A stretch of DNA of 64,000 nt from positions 7,732,325-7,796,324 of the forward strand of contig NZ_KK853997.1 in the NCBI RefSeq assembly GCF_000696185.1, in the 5' to 3' direction. Below the pieces are notes generated by a model, which was not told the DNA's origin, ran no database searches, and saw only the letters and a list, made by a program, of their open reading frames with translations. This document shows, one piece after another, positions 52,356 to 60,294 of the stretch; the stretch's first letter is position 1, and every line of letters starts with the position of its first letter. Made by a program: the position numbers and the translations under genes. Origin of the DNA: Kitasatospora cheerisanensis KCTC 2395. GTDB taxonomy: Bacteria > Actinomycetota > Actinomycetes > Streptomycetales > Streptomycetaceae.

Positions 52356-54800
52356 ATGACCGACGGACAGCTCCGCAGTACGCCCGCGCCCGGGCGCCGT
52401 CCGGGAACGCTGGTGCTGATGGGATCGGGGATCCGGGCCATCGGACAGTTCACCCTGGAGTCGCAGGAGTACCTCCGCTGGGCGGACCGGGTGTTCTACT
52501 GCGTCTCGGACCCGACCACCGAGCGGTGGATCCTCGACCAGCAGCCGGACGCGGTCGACCTGTACACGCTGTACGACAACGACAAGCCGCGGCGGATCAC
52601 CTACGTGCAGATGGCCGAGTCGATGCTCCGGCCGCTGCGCGAGGGCCTGAACGTCGTCGGCGTCTTCTACGGACACCCCGGCGTGTTCGTCAACCCCTCG
52701 CACCGGGCCATCGCCATCGCCCGGCAGGAGGGCCACGCCGCGTTCATGCTGCCCGCGGTCTCCGCGCTGGACTGCCTGTTCTCGGACCTCGGGATCGACC
52801 CCTCGCGCCCGGGCTGCCAGATCATCGAGGCGACCGACCTGCTGCTGCGCAAGCGCCAGCTGCTGACGGACAGTCACGTGGTGCTGCTCCAGGTCGGCAG
52901 CGTCGGCGACACCGGCTTCCGGTTCGCCGGATTCCCGAACACCCACCTCGGGGCGCTGGTCAACTACCTCCAGGAGGCGTACGGGCCCGACCACGAGATC
53001 GTCAACTACATCGCCGCGCAGTACGCGATCGCCGATCCGGTGGTCCAGCGGGTGAAGCTGTCCGAGCTCCTGGAGCCGGAGAACAGCCGGCGGGTCACCG
53101 GCATCAGCACCTTCTACGTCCCGCCGGTGGCCGAGCGGCCGATGGACCTGGAGACGGCGAAGGCGCTGGGGCTGAAGGTCGCGGTCCAGCCCGAGCCGAA
53201 GGGCGGGAAGCTGCGCTCCGGCTCGGCGCTGGCGGGCCCGTTCGCGCCGTTCGACGAGCCGTACACCGAGTTCGACGAGCGGTTCGTCGAACTGCTCGAC
53301 CGGCACCAGGTGCCGCGCGACTACCGCAAGTCCCGTTCCTCACGGGCGTTCTACGAGGCGATCCGCGACCTCTCCGTCGACCCGGCCAAGATCGAGCAGT
53401 ACAAGGACGACCCGGACCGCGTCCTGCTGTCGCGGGCCCCGCTGCGCGCCGACGAGCGGACCGCGCTGCGGACCGGGCACGCCGGACGGATCCGGGAGGG
53501 CTTCCACCGCACCGAGGACGAGGTCGCCGCCGGGTTCGTGCTGAGCCTGGTCACCGACGTCGAGACCGCCGCCGAGTACACCCGCCTGCTGGTCGAGGCG
53601 TCCGCGGCGCCCGCACCCGCCGAGGCGGCCCGGACCGCGCTCGAACACTGGGGCTACGACACCGACGTCACCGCGATCGGCGAGGCGTTCACCAGGCTCG
53701 GCGCCGGACGGGCGCTGTGGGCCGGCGGCTACCACCTGGTCGTCGACGGCGAGCCCGGCCGGACGCTGTTCGTCGGCGGCACCCGGATCGAGCTCGACGG
53801 GGCGGAACTCCAGGGCGCCCGGCTCGCCGACGGGGTGCTGTCCTGGAGCGAGGACGCCGGCAACTCCTCGTCCGGGGCACTCGAGTTCGCCCTCGCCTCC
53901 GCGCCGCAGGACGGCACGGCCGGCGCCGGCTACGTGGGCCCGTACTGCCACGGACGGGTCTGGCACGGCAGCGCCCGCCCCGCCGCGGAGAACGCCTTCG
54001 GCAAGGTCGGCGTGTTCGACCCGGAGTCAGTTGCCGCCCGGGGCGCGGCAGATCCGCTGTCCACCTGGTACGGCAGCTACCGGACCTCGCTGGTCGGCGA
54101 CGGCGGCCGGTGGGTCGACGGCCCGGTGGTCACCGTGCGGGCGGACGAGGACGACGCGCGCGGCGCGACCGTCGAATGCGACGGAAAGCCGGTCCAGCGG
54201 TTCGGCTACGCCGACGGAGTCCTCGGCTGGACCAGCGCCGAGCCCGGCTGGTCCGGCGGCGTGGTCTTCCAGATGCGGCCCGGACCGGCCCTGATCGGAC
54301 GGCTGTGGAACAGCGCCGCCGACCCCCGGATGATGAAGATCCGCGCCATCGGGTACACCGACGCCGTGCCGGACCCGTCGGCGCTCGCCGAGCTCAGCCC
54401 GCTGCTCGCCTGGCGGGCCCACGCCGTCTGCGTCGCCCTCGCCGGGACGGCCGTCGAACTCGGCCGCTCGCTGGCCCTCGCCGAGCGCTCCACCGCCGTC
54501 GACCGGGCCCGCACCGCACTCGCCCGCACCTTCCGGATGCCCTCCACGCTCGCCCGACTCGCCCCCACCGACCTGAAGTTCGTCCCCCCGTTCACCGATC
54601 TCGACGTGGTCGACGTCGACATCGACGCCGTGGACGTGGACACCATCGACGTCAACGCGATCGAGGTCGACATCGACGCGGACTTCATCGACGTCACCAT
54701 CCCCGTGGACATCGTGGACGCGGCCGTGGTCGAGGTCGAGTTCATCGCCGCGGTCGACGCCGGCGACAAGGAGCAATTCCGCGAGGAAGAGGAAGGCTAG
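52356..54800 (+). CDS. Borosin-type peptide alpha-N-methyltransferase with possible fused substrate
   Basis: The 814-residue protein is a clear homologue of the fungal borosin enzyme OphMA. Residues 17-257 are a tetrapyrrole-methylase-fold domain with GTLVLMGSGIRAIGQ, VFYGHPGVFVNPSHR (103-117), LDCLFSDLGIDPSRPGC (138-154) and GISTFYVPP (249-257). OphMA catalytic Tyr66, Arg72 and Tyr76 align with Tyr73, Arg79 and Tyr83. Residues about 326-383 match the clasp region (SRAFYEAIRDLSVDPAKIEQ). About 422-448 is a short helix pair. About 457-535 and 571-650 are copies of an unrecognised beta-rich module. Residues 748-801 alternate Asp/Glu with Val/Ile, the place of the core peptide in fused borosins. 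GGGAG precedes the ATG. Family is firm; fused substrate is inference. Confidence 0.9.
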   Translation: MTDGQLRSTPAPGRRPGTLVLMGSGIRAIGQFTLESQEYLRWADRVFYCVSDPTTERWILDQQPDAVDLYTLYDNDKPRRITYVQMAESMLRPLREGLNVVGVFYGHPGVFVNPSHRAIAIARQEGHAAFMLPAVSALDCLFSDLGIDPSRPGCQIIEATDLLLRKRQLLTDSHVVLLQVGSVGDTGFRFAGFPNTHLGALVNYLQEAYGPDHEIVNYIAAQYAIADPVVQRVKLSELLEPENSRRVTGISTFYVPPVAERPMDLETAKALGLKVAVQPEPKGGKLRSGSALAGPFAPFDEPYTEFDERFVELLDRHQVPRDYRKSRSSRAFYEAIRDLSVDPAKIEQYKDDPDRVLLSRAPLRADERTALRTGHAGRIREGFHRTEDEVAAGFVLSLVTDVETAAEYTRLLVEASAAPAPAEAARTALEHWGYDTDVTAIGEAFTRLGAGRALWAGGYHLVVDGEPGRTLFVGGTRIELDGAELQGARLADGVLSWSEDAGNSSSGALEFALASAPQDGTAGAGYVGPYCHGRVWHGSARPAAENAFGKVGVFDPESVAARGAADPLSTWYGSYRTSLVGDGGRWVDGPVVTVRADEDDARGATVECDGKPVQRFGYADGVLGWTSAEPGWSGGVVFQMRPGPALIGRLWNSAADPRMMKIRAIGYTDAVPDPSALAELSPLLAWRAHAVCVALAGTAVELGRSLALAERSTAVDRARTALARTFRMPSTLARLAPTDLKFVPPFTDLDVVDVDIDAVDVDTIDVNAIEVDIDADFIDVTIPVDIVDAAVVEVEFIAAVDAGDKEQFREEEEG

Positions 54801-54893
54801 TCCCGCCGCCAGCCGGGCCGCCGGGCCCCACCGAGAGGGCGGACCCCCGGGGCGCAGGTGGGGTGGATGCTGCTCCAGTTGCCCCGGGCCAGG

Positions 54894-55164
54894 TGAACCG
54901 TCTGCTGGCGGCCCCGCCGCCCCGCCCGGCCCGCACGTCCTGCGCCGCTTCCTCGGCCCGGCCCGCTGCGCCGCGCTGGCCGCCCTCAGGTCCCCCCTGT
55001 CGACCCGTCAACTCGCGGACGCGCTCCACCTCTCCCCCTCCGCGGCCAGCCGCCGGGCCACCACCCTCCGCGAGGCCGGCCTGATCGCCACCACCCGCGA
55101 AGGCCGCTGCGTCCGGCACACCCTGACCCCGCTGGGCCGCGACCTGCTCGACCGGACGGGCTGA
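54894..55164 (+). pseudogene. ArsR/MarR-like winged-helix fragment, frameshifted
   Basis: From about 54916 the plus frame reads HVLRRFLGPARCAALAALRS, STRQLADALHLSPSAASRRA then TTLREAGLIATTREGRCVRH, ending LTPLGRDLLDRTG at 55164. This is the C-terminal winged helix of ArsR-type regulators. The likely upstream part (VNRLLAAPPPRPA from GTG 54894) is in another frame, shifting within 54911-54935, and no ligand domain precedes it. It is a truncated regulator directly downstream of the borosin gene. Confidence 0.6.
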
Positions 55165-55228
55165 AGCGAGGGACTGTCAGTGAGGTCGGCTTGGATCGGT
55201 CGGAGAGACGGAAGGGGGCGCCCGGGGG

Positions 55229-55719
55229 ATGGGGTGTCGGGGAGTGTTGTTCGCGTTGACGGCGGAGGAGGGGGCGCGGCTGGGGCGTGTGAGGGGGACG
55301 AGGAGGTGATGGGGGTGGTCGAGGAGGTGGAGGAGGCCTGGGACGAGCCGCGGGTGTGCGAGCTGGACAAGGCGTGGGACGCGTTGCACCGGTGTCTGAC
55401 GGACGGCCGGCTGCAGTTCGGCAACGGGGAGTTCCCGCTGTCGCACGCGATCCTCGGCGGCCGGCCGCTGCTGGAGGGGGAGGACTACGTGGTGTGCCAC
55501 CTGGAGCCGGTCGAGGTGCGGGCGGTGGCGGAGGCGCTGGCGGGGGTCGACGAGGCGTGGCTGCGGAGGCGGTACGCGGAGCTGGAGTTCGAGGACTACG
55601 AGGGGTTCCGGGGCGAGGACGACCTGGCGTACACCGTGTGCTTCCTGCCGGACCTGCGGGAGTTCTACCGGCGGGCCGCCGAGCAGGGTCAGGCCGTGGT
55701 CTTCACCGTCGACCAGTGA
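55229..55719 (+). CDS. DUF1877 (YfbM-like) protein, frameshifted
   Basis: The ATG at 55229, with GGAAGGGGG upstream, starts MGCRGVLFALTAEEGARLGR, the family N-terminus. The frame is lost at 55286-55296 (GTGTGAGGGGG). One added base continues it as EGDEEVMGVVEEVEEAWDEP, LDKAWDALHRCLTDG, GEFPLSHAILGGRPLLEGED and VVCHLEPVEVRAVAEALA, to 55719. DUF1877 proteins have about 160 residues and no known function. The gene is single and stands between the borosin region and the PhoD-like gene. Confidence 0.82.
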
Positions 55720-55736
55720 CTTCACGACTTTGCCAT

Positions 55737-55754
55737 CAAATGATCATTCGTTTG
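55737..55754. promoter_or_regulatory. Dyad upstream of the PhoD-like gene
   Basis: CAAATGATCATTCGTTTG contains the palindrome AATGATCATT within outer CAAA/TTTG arms, 85 bases upstream of the phosphatase ATG. I found no convincing PHO box (tandem GTTCACC units) in the 119-base gap. Confidence 0.35.
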
Positions 55755-55838
55755 CCGGAGTGAGGACCACGGGCGGACCACCTGAACGGGTCGAATTTCC
55801 TTCGCACACCCGCCCATTCAGCGAAAGGTGCCACTCCG

Positions 55839-57476
55839 ATGAGCAGCCTTGCCGACCGCCCCACCCCCGACGAGCAGTTGCGCGCCGCCGCAGCCCGGCT
55901 CGACCGCCGCCGGTTCCTCACCGTCACCTCGGCCGCCGCCGCGCTCGCCTTCGGCGTCAACCTGCCGGGCGCGCACGCCGAGGAGAACGAACTCGCCGCG
56001 CGCACCCTCACCGAGAACCCGTTCACGCTGGGCGTCGCCTCCGGCGACCCGCTGCCGGACGCCGTGGTGCTGTGGACCCGGCTCGCGCCGCGCCCGCTGG
56101 AGCCCGGCGCCGGAATGCCGCCGGCGGGCAGCGTGCGGGTCGGCTGGGAGATCGCCCGGGACGAGCGGTTCAAGCGCACCGAGCGTCGCGGCACGGCCCG
56201 GGCGCACGCCGAGTTCAACTGGTCGGTGCACGTGGACGCCGACGGCCTGGACGCCGGCCGCGAGTACTGGTACCGGTTCACCGTCGGCCAGTGGAGCAGC
56301 CCCGTCGGACGCACCCGCACCGCCCCCAACCACGGCCGCAAGCTGGACCGCACCAGGATCGGGCTGGTCTCCTGCCAGGCGTACGAGGACGGCTACTTCA
56401 CCGCCTACCGGCACCTCGCCCAGGAGGACCTGGACGCGGTGTTCCACGTCGGCGACTACATCTACGAGTACGGGATCGACCAGGCCGGCGGCGACCGCAA
56501 GTACACCGACCGCGTGCTGCCCGCGGCCCTCGGCCACGAGACCGCCACGCTGGAGGACTACCGGCTGCGGTACTCGCTGTACAAGACCGACGCCGACCTC
56601 CAGGCCGCGCACGCCGCCCACCCCTGGTACGTCACCTGGGACGACCACGAGGTGGAGAACAACTACGCCGCCGGCATTCCCGAGAAGAACCAGGACCCGG
56701 CGCCGTTCGTCGCCCGCCGCGCCGCCGCCTACCGCGCCTACTGGGAGAACCAGCCGCTGCGGATGCCGAAGCCGAACGGCACCGAACTGACCCTCTACCG
56801 CCGCTTCCAGTACGGGCAGTTGGCGCAGTTCGACATCCTCGACACCCGCCAGTACCGCGACGACCAGGCCAACGGCGACGGCTGGCAGTACCCGACCCCC
56901 GCGTCCGAGGACCCGAAGCGCACCCTGATGGGCGCCGCGCAGGAGCGCTGGTTCGCCGACGGGCTGCGCCGCTCCAAGGCGCTGTGGAACGTGGTGCCGC
57001 AGCAGGTGGTGTTCTCCCGCCGCAAGAACACCACCGCCGCCTCCTCCAAGCTCTCCATGGACGCCTGGGACGGCTACCCGGCCGCCCGCGAGCGCTTCCT
57101 GACCGCCGTCGAGCAGGCCGGCGTGAAGAACCTGGTGCTGCTCACCGGTGACGTGCACGTGGCCTACGCGCTCGACGTGAAGCGGAACTTCGACGACCCG
57201 AACTCCCGCACCGTGGGCGTCGAGTTCGTCGGCACCTCGATCAGCAGCGACGGCGACGGCGAGGCCCACCCGTCCAACTGGGCCACGCTGACCGCCGCCA
57301 ACCCGCACATGAAGTTCTACGACGGCCGGCGCGGCTACACCCTGGTCACCCTCGACCGCCACCAGGCCCGCGCCGACTACCGCGCCGTCAGCCACATCAC
57401 CCGGCCCGGCGGCACCCTGCTCACCGCCGCCTCCTTCGTCACGGAGGCCGGCAACCCGGGCGTCCGGCCCGCCTGA
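55839..57476 (+). CDS. PhoD-like alkaline phosphatase, Tat-secreted
   Basis: The 545-residue protein begins with a Tat signal (DRRRFLTVTSAAAALAFGVN). A PhoD N-terminal domain follows (NPFTLGVASGDPLPDAVVLW then TRLAPRPLEPG). The metallophosphatase domain shows RIGLVSCQAYEDGYFTAYRH, VFHVGDYIYEYG, YVTWDDHEVENNYA, FDILDTRQYRDD and LVLLTGDVHVAYALDV. The usual Cys and metal-binding Asp/His residues are all present. PhoD enzymes cleave phosphomono- and diesters outside the cell with calcium and iron. The ATG at 55839 begins at the family N-terminus. Confidence 0.95.
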   Translation: MSSLADRPTPDEQLRAAAARLDRRRFLTVTSAAAALAFGVNLPGAHAEENELAARTLTENPFTLGVASGDPLPDAVVLWTRLAPRPLEPGAGMPPAGSVRVGWEIARDERFKRTERRGTARAHAEFNWSVHVDADGLDAGREYWYRFTVGQWSSPVGRTRTAPNHGRKLDRTRIGLVSCQAYEDGYFTAYRHLAQEDLDAVFHVGDYIYEYGIDQAGGDRKYTDRVLPAALGHETATLEDYRLRYSLYKTDADLQAAHAAHPWYVTWDDHEVENNYAAGIPEKNQDPAPFVARRAAAYRAYWENQPLRMPKPNGTELTLYRRFQYGQLAQFDILDTRQYRDDQANGDGWQYPTPASEDPKRTLMGAAQERWFADGLRRSKALWNVVPQQVVFSRRKNTTAASSKLSMDAWDGYPAARERFLTAVEQAGVKNLVLLTGDVHVAYALDVKRNFDDPNSRTVGVEFVGTSISSDGDGEAHPSNWATLTAANPHMKFYDGRRGYTLVTLDRHQARADYRAVSHITRPGGTLLTAASFVTEAGNPGVRPA

Positions 57477-57501
57477 CCGGACGTCCGACGGGGAAGCCGG
57501 G

Positions 57502-57543
57502 GGCCTCCGGCAGGTCTTCCGCAGCGGAGACCCGCCGGAGGCC
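57502..57543. terminator. Bidirectional terminator
   Basis: The outer 10-bp stem GGCCTCCGGC / GCCGGAGGCC continues inward as GGTCT / AGACC with mismatches. It lies between the convergent PhoD-like and HAD genes. Confidence 0.65.
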
Positions 57544-57563
57544 GCGATCGGTGTGACGGGGCG

Positions 57564-58226
57564 TCAGGCCGGGGCGAGGATCCGGTCGACCACCGTCGGG
57601 AAGTCGGCGGCCAGCCAGGTCGGGCCGGCGGTGCGGAGGCGGGCCTCGGAGTGGAGGCCGTAGGTGACGGCGACGGAGCGGAGGCCGGCGGCGTTCGCCA
57701 TCAGGACGTCGTGGACGGTGTCGCCGACCATCACCGCCTCGGCGGGCGGGTGGCCCAGTTCGGTGGTGATCAACAGGCCGGCGTCGGGGGCGGGTTTGGG
57801 GCGGGCTACGGCGTCGGCGCCCACCACCAGGGCGAACCGGTCGCGCAGGCCGGCCGAGGTGAGCAGCGCCTCGGCGCTGGCGGTGAGCATGTTGGTGGCC
57901 ACCGTCAGGGTGAGGCCGGCGGCGCACAGCCGGGCCAGGCCGTCCGCGACGCCCGGGTAGAGCAGCTCGCGGGCCCGGGGCACGGTCCGTTCGCGGTAGA
58001 GCGCCAGATAGGCGCGCACCGCGGCGGCGACCTCCGCCGAGTCGGCCGGTGCGCCGAGGAGCCCCGCGTAGGACTCGGCCAGCGGGCGGCCGATGGTGGC
58101 GCGGACCGCCTCCGGGCCGACGCCGGTGACGCCGAGCGAGGCGAGGACCGCGGTGCTGGTGGCGACGACGGTGGACGCGGTGTCCAGCAGGGTGCCGTCC
58201 AGGTCGAACAGGGCCAGCGCGGTCAT
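57564..58226 (-). CDS. HAD superfamily phosphatase
   Basis: The 220-residue HAD protein has motif I LALFDLDGTLLDTAST, motif II LTVATNMLTASAEALL, motif III Lys in VARPKPAPDAGLLI and motif IV AVMVGDTVHDVLMANAAG. The cap after motif I is helical, as in phosphoglycolate phosphatase-like enzymes. Its ATG overlaps the stop of the HD-domain gene (ATGA at 58223-58226). It is the last gene of the nucleobase operon and would remove phosphate from a small metabolite there. Confidence 0.9.
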   Translation of the reverse strand: MTALALFDLDGTLLDTASTVVATSTAVLASLGVTGVGPEAVRATIGRPLAESYAGLLGAPADSAEVAAAVRAYLALYRERTVPRARELLYPGVADGLARLCAAGLTLTVATNMLTASAEALLTSAGLRDRFALVVGADAVARPKPAPDAGLLITTELGHPPAEAVMVGDTVHDVLMANAAGLRSVAVTYGLHSEARLRTAGPTWLAADFPTVVDRILAPA

Positions 58227-58870
58227 GACCGGGGCACCCAGCCGTGCTCGGCGCCGGTGCGGATCAGCGTCTCGGCGTAGGCCCACAGCTCGGCGGAGGA
58301 CTCGCCGATCACGGACTTGCGGGCCAGCACGTCCGCCTCCGTCACCCCCGGGGTGCGCCACGTGCCGCCGCGGTTGCCGTAGTTGAGCAGCAGCGGCTGG
58401 AGGCGGTCCATCGCCTTGGCGAACCGGGCCTCCGCGCTGACCCGCTCCTCGAACTCGTCCCAGACCGCCCGGAACCGGTCCCGCTGGTCGTCCGGCAGGA
58501 TCGCGAACAGCTTGTCCGCGGCCGCGCGTTCGCGGTCCTGCTGGCCGGCGGCGGCCGCGGCGTCGTACAGGAAGGTGTCCCCGGCGTAGATCTCCACCAG
58601 GTCGTGCAGCACGACCATGGCGAGCACCTTGAACGGGTCGACCGGCTCGTCCGCGTACTCGGCGAGGACCAGCGCCATCAGGGCGAGGTGCCAGGAGTGC
58701 TCGGCGTCGTTCTCGCGCCGGTCGGCGGCCAGCAGCGGGCTGCGCCGGAAGACGTTCTTCAGCTGGTCGACCTCGATGACGAACTCGATCTGGCGGCGCA
58801 GCCGTTCGGGGGTGGAGCCGGGCTGGTCCACGGACCCGGCGAACTCCGGGGTCCGGTCGTCACGGGGCAT
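58223..58870 (-). CDS. HD-domain phosphohydrolase (YfbR-like 5'-nucleotidase)
   Basis: The 215-residue HD protein has IEFVIEVDQLKNVFRRSPLL, then RRENDAEHSWHLALMALVLA (first His), MVVLHDLVEIYAGDTFLYDA (HD) and a late FAKAMDRLQPLLLNYGNRGG with Asp. This matches the YfbR/YGK1 group, which dephosphorylates (deoxy)nucleoside monophosphates. It follows the NCS2 permease gene by 68 bases and overlaps the HAD gene. In the operon it could turn a nucleotide back into a nucleoside. Confidence 0.9.
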   Translation of the reverse strand: MPRDDRTPEFAGSVDQPGSTPERLRRQIEFVIEVDQLKNVFRRSPLLAADRRENDAEHSWHLALMALVLAEYADEPVDPFKVLAMVVLHDLVEIYAGDTFLYDAAAAAGQQDRERAAADKLFAILPDDQRDRFRAVWDEFEERVSAEARFAKAMDRLQPLLLNYGNRGGTWRTPGVTEADVLARKSVIGESSAELWAYAETLIRTGAEHGWVPRS

Positions 58871-58938
58871 GGGGGCGCTCCCTCGGGCAGATGCTGACGG
58901 CATGTCAGGACAGTCGGATCGGAACGGGTCCGGAAGGG

Positions 58939-60294
58939 TCAGAACTGGAGGTACTGGAGCAGGATGCTCGCCGCGAGCACCAGGGTGGTGATCCACAGCG
59001 CCGGGTGGACCGGTCGCCGGCCCGCCGCGCGCAGCACCGCGCTGGTGGCGAACGCGGCGGCCATCGCCTGGTCGATGGCCAGGGTGGCGACGGTGACGGC
59101 GGCCGCCACGACGATCGCGGCCAGTGCGAGGCGGTCGCCGCGGGCCGGGCGCAGCGCGGTGAGCATCTTGACGGCGACGAACACCAGCGCGCCGGCCGTG
59201 GCCTCGACCGGCAGGTGGGCGAGGACGGGGGCGAAGAACAGGCACAGGAGCAGCAGCAGCCCGGTGGTGACGGCGGAGAGTCCGCTGCGGGCCCCGGCCC
59301 GGATCCCGACCGCGCTCTCCACGAACGCGACGAAGCTGGACGAGCCGGCGGCGGAGCCGGCCACGGTCGCCCCGGCGTCGATCAGCAGGGCCTGGCGCAT
59401 GCCCGGGACCTTCCCGGCGCCGTCCTGGAGCGGGGTGTGGGCGGTCAGGCCGACGATCTTGGCGATGCTGCCGAAGAAGTCCAGGGCGAACAGCACCAGG
59501 ATCACGCCCCAGGCCCGCGGGTCGGCGATCACCGTCAGGTCGAAGCGGAACAGGGCGGCGCCGGCGCCGTCGAGGCCGCGGCCCGGATCGGCCGCCGCGA
59601 CGCCGCCGGCCGCGCAGACCACGGCCGAGGCGAGGATGCCGGCCGGCACGGCCACCGGCCGGGCCCGGCCGCCGAAGCGGTCCACCAGCAGGGACGCGGC
59701 CAGGCCCGCGCCGAGCGCGAGCGCGGGAGCGCCGGTCCAGTCGCCGAGCCCGGCGGGGTGCCCGCCGGAGGTGCGCAGCAGGTGGGCGATCTGAAGGCCG
59801 ATCAGGGCGATGAAGACGGCGACGGCGCCGGCCAGCGCCGAACGCAGCTCGGCCGGAATGGCGTTGATGACGGCCTCGCGCACCCGCAGCAGGGAGACCG
59901 CCAGCATGGCGACGCCGGACCAGAAGACCATGCCGAGGGCCTCGGGCCAGCCGAAGGCGAGCGTGCCGACCACCGAGAAGGCGACGACGGAGTTCATCTC
60001 CATGCCGGGCGCGACCGCGAACGGCAGCCGGGCCCACAGGCCCATCGCCAGCGTGGCGAGGCCGCCGACCGCGGCGGTGGCCAGGAAGGCGGCGGTCCGC
60101 GGGATGCCGGCCTGGCCGAGGATCGCCGGGTTGACGATGACGATGTACGACAGCGCCAGGAAGGTGGACGCGCCGGCGAGTACCTCCCGGCGCCAGGTGG
60201 TGCCGCGGGCGGCGAGTTCGAAGTGCCGGTCGAGGACGGCGGCCGGGCCGGTGACGGGGCGTCTGCTCGCCTTGTCGGCTCCGGTGGTGGTCAT
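58939..60294 (-). CDS. NCS2 family purine (AzgA/GhxP-like) permease
   Basis: The 451-residue protein has about 13 hydrophobic segments. Marks are REVLAGASTFLALSYIVIVN then PAILGQAGIP, GLWARLPFAVAPGMEMNSVV, the second half-helix signature VAGSAAGSSSFVAFVESAVG (substrate site Glu) and GVILVLFALDFFGSIAKIVG. This is the AzgA-like branch of NCS2, importing adenine, guanine or hypoxanthine with protons. Its ATG overlaps the stop of the phosphoribosyltransferase gene (ATGA), so import and ribosylation are coupled. Confidence 0.92.
   Translation of the reverse strand: MTTTGADKASRRPVTGPAAVLDRHFELAARGTTWRREVLAGASTFLALSYIVIVNPAILGQAGIPRTAAFLATAAVGGLATLAMGLWARLPFAVAPGMEMNSVVAFSVVGTLAFGWPEALGMVFWSGVAMLAVSLLRVREAVINAIPAELRSALAGAVAVFIALIGLQIAHLLRTSGGHPAGLGDWTGAPALALGAGLAASLLVDRFGGRARPVAVPAGILASAVVCAAGGVAAADPGRGLDGAGAALFRFDLTVIADPRAWGVILVLFALDFFGSIAKIVGLTAHTPLQDGAGKVPGMRQALLIDAGATVAGSAAGSSSFVAFVESAVGIRAGARSGLSAVTTGLLLLLCLFFAPVLAHLPVEATAGALVFVAVKMLTALRPARGDRLALAAIVVAAAVTVATLAIDQAMAAAFATSAVLRAAGRRPVHPALWITTLVLAASILLQYLQF

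Noticed and set aside
55720..55838. PHO box in front of the PhoD-like gene
   Set aside because: Only one weak GTTCA-like unit on the minus strand; no tandem 11-bp repeats.
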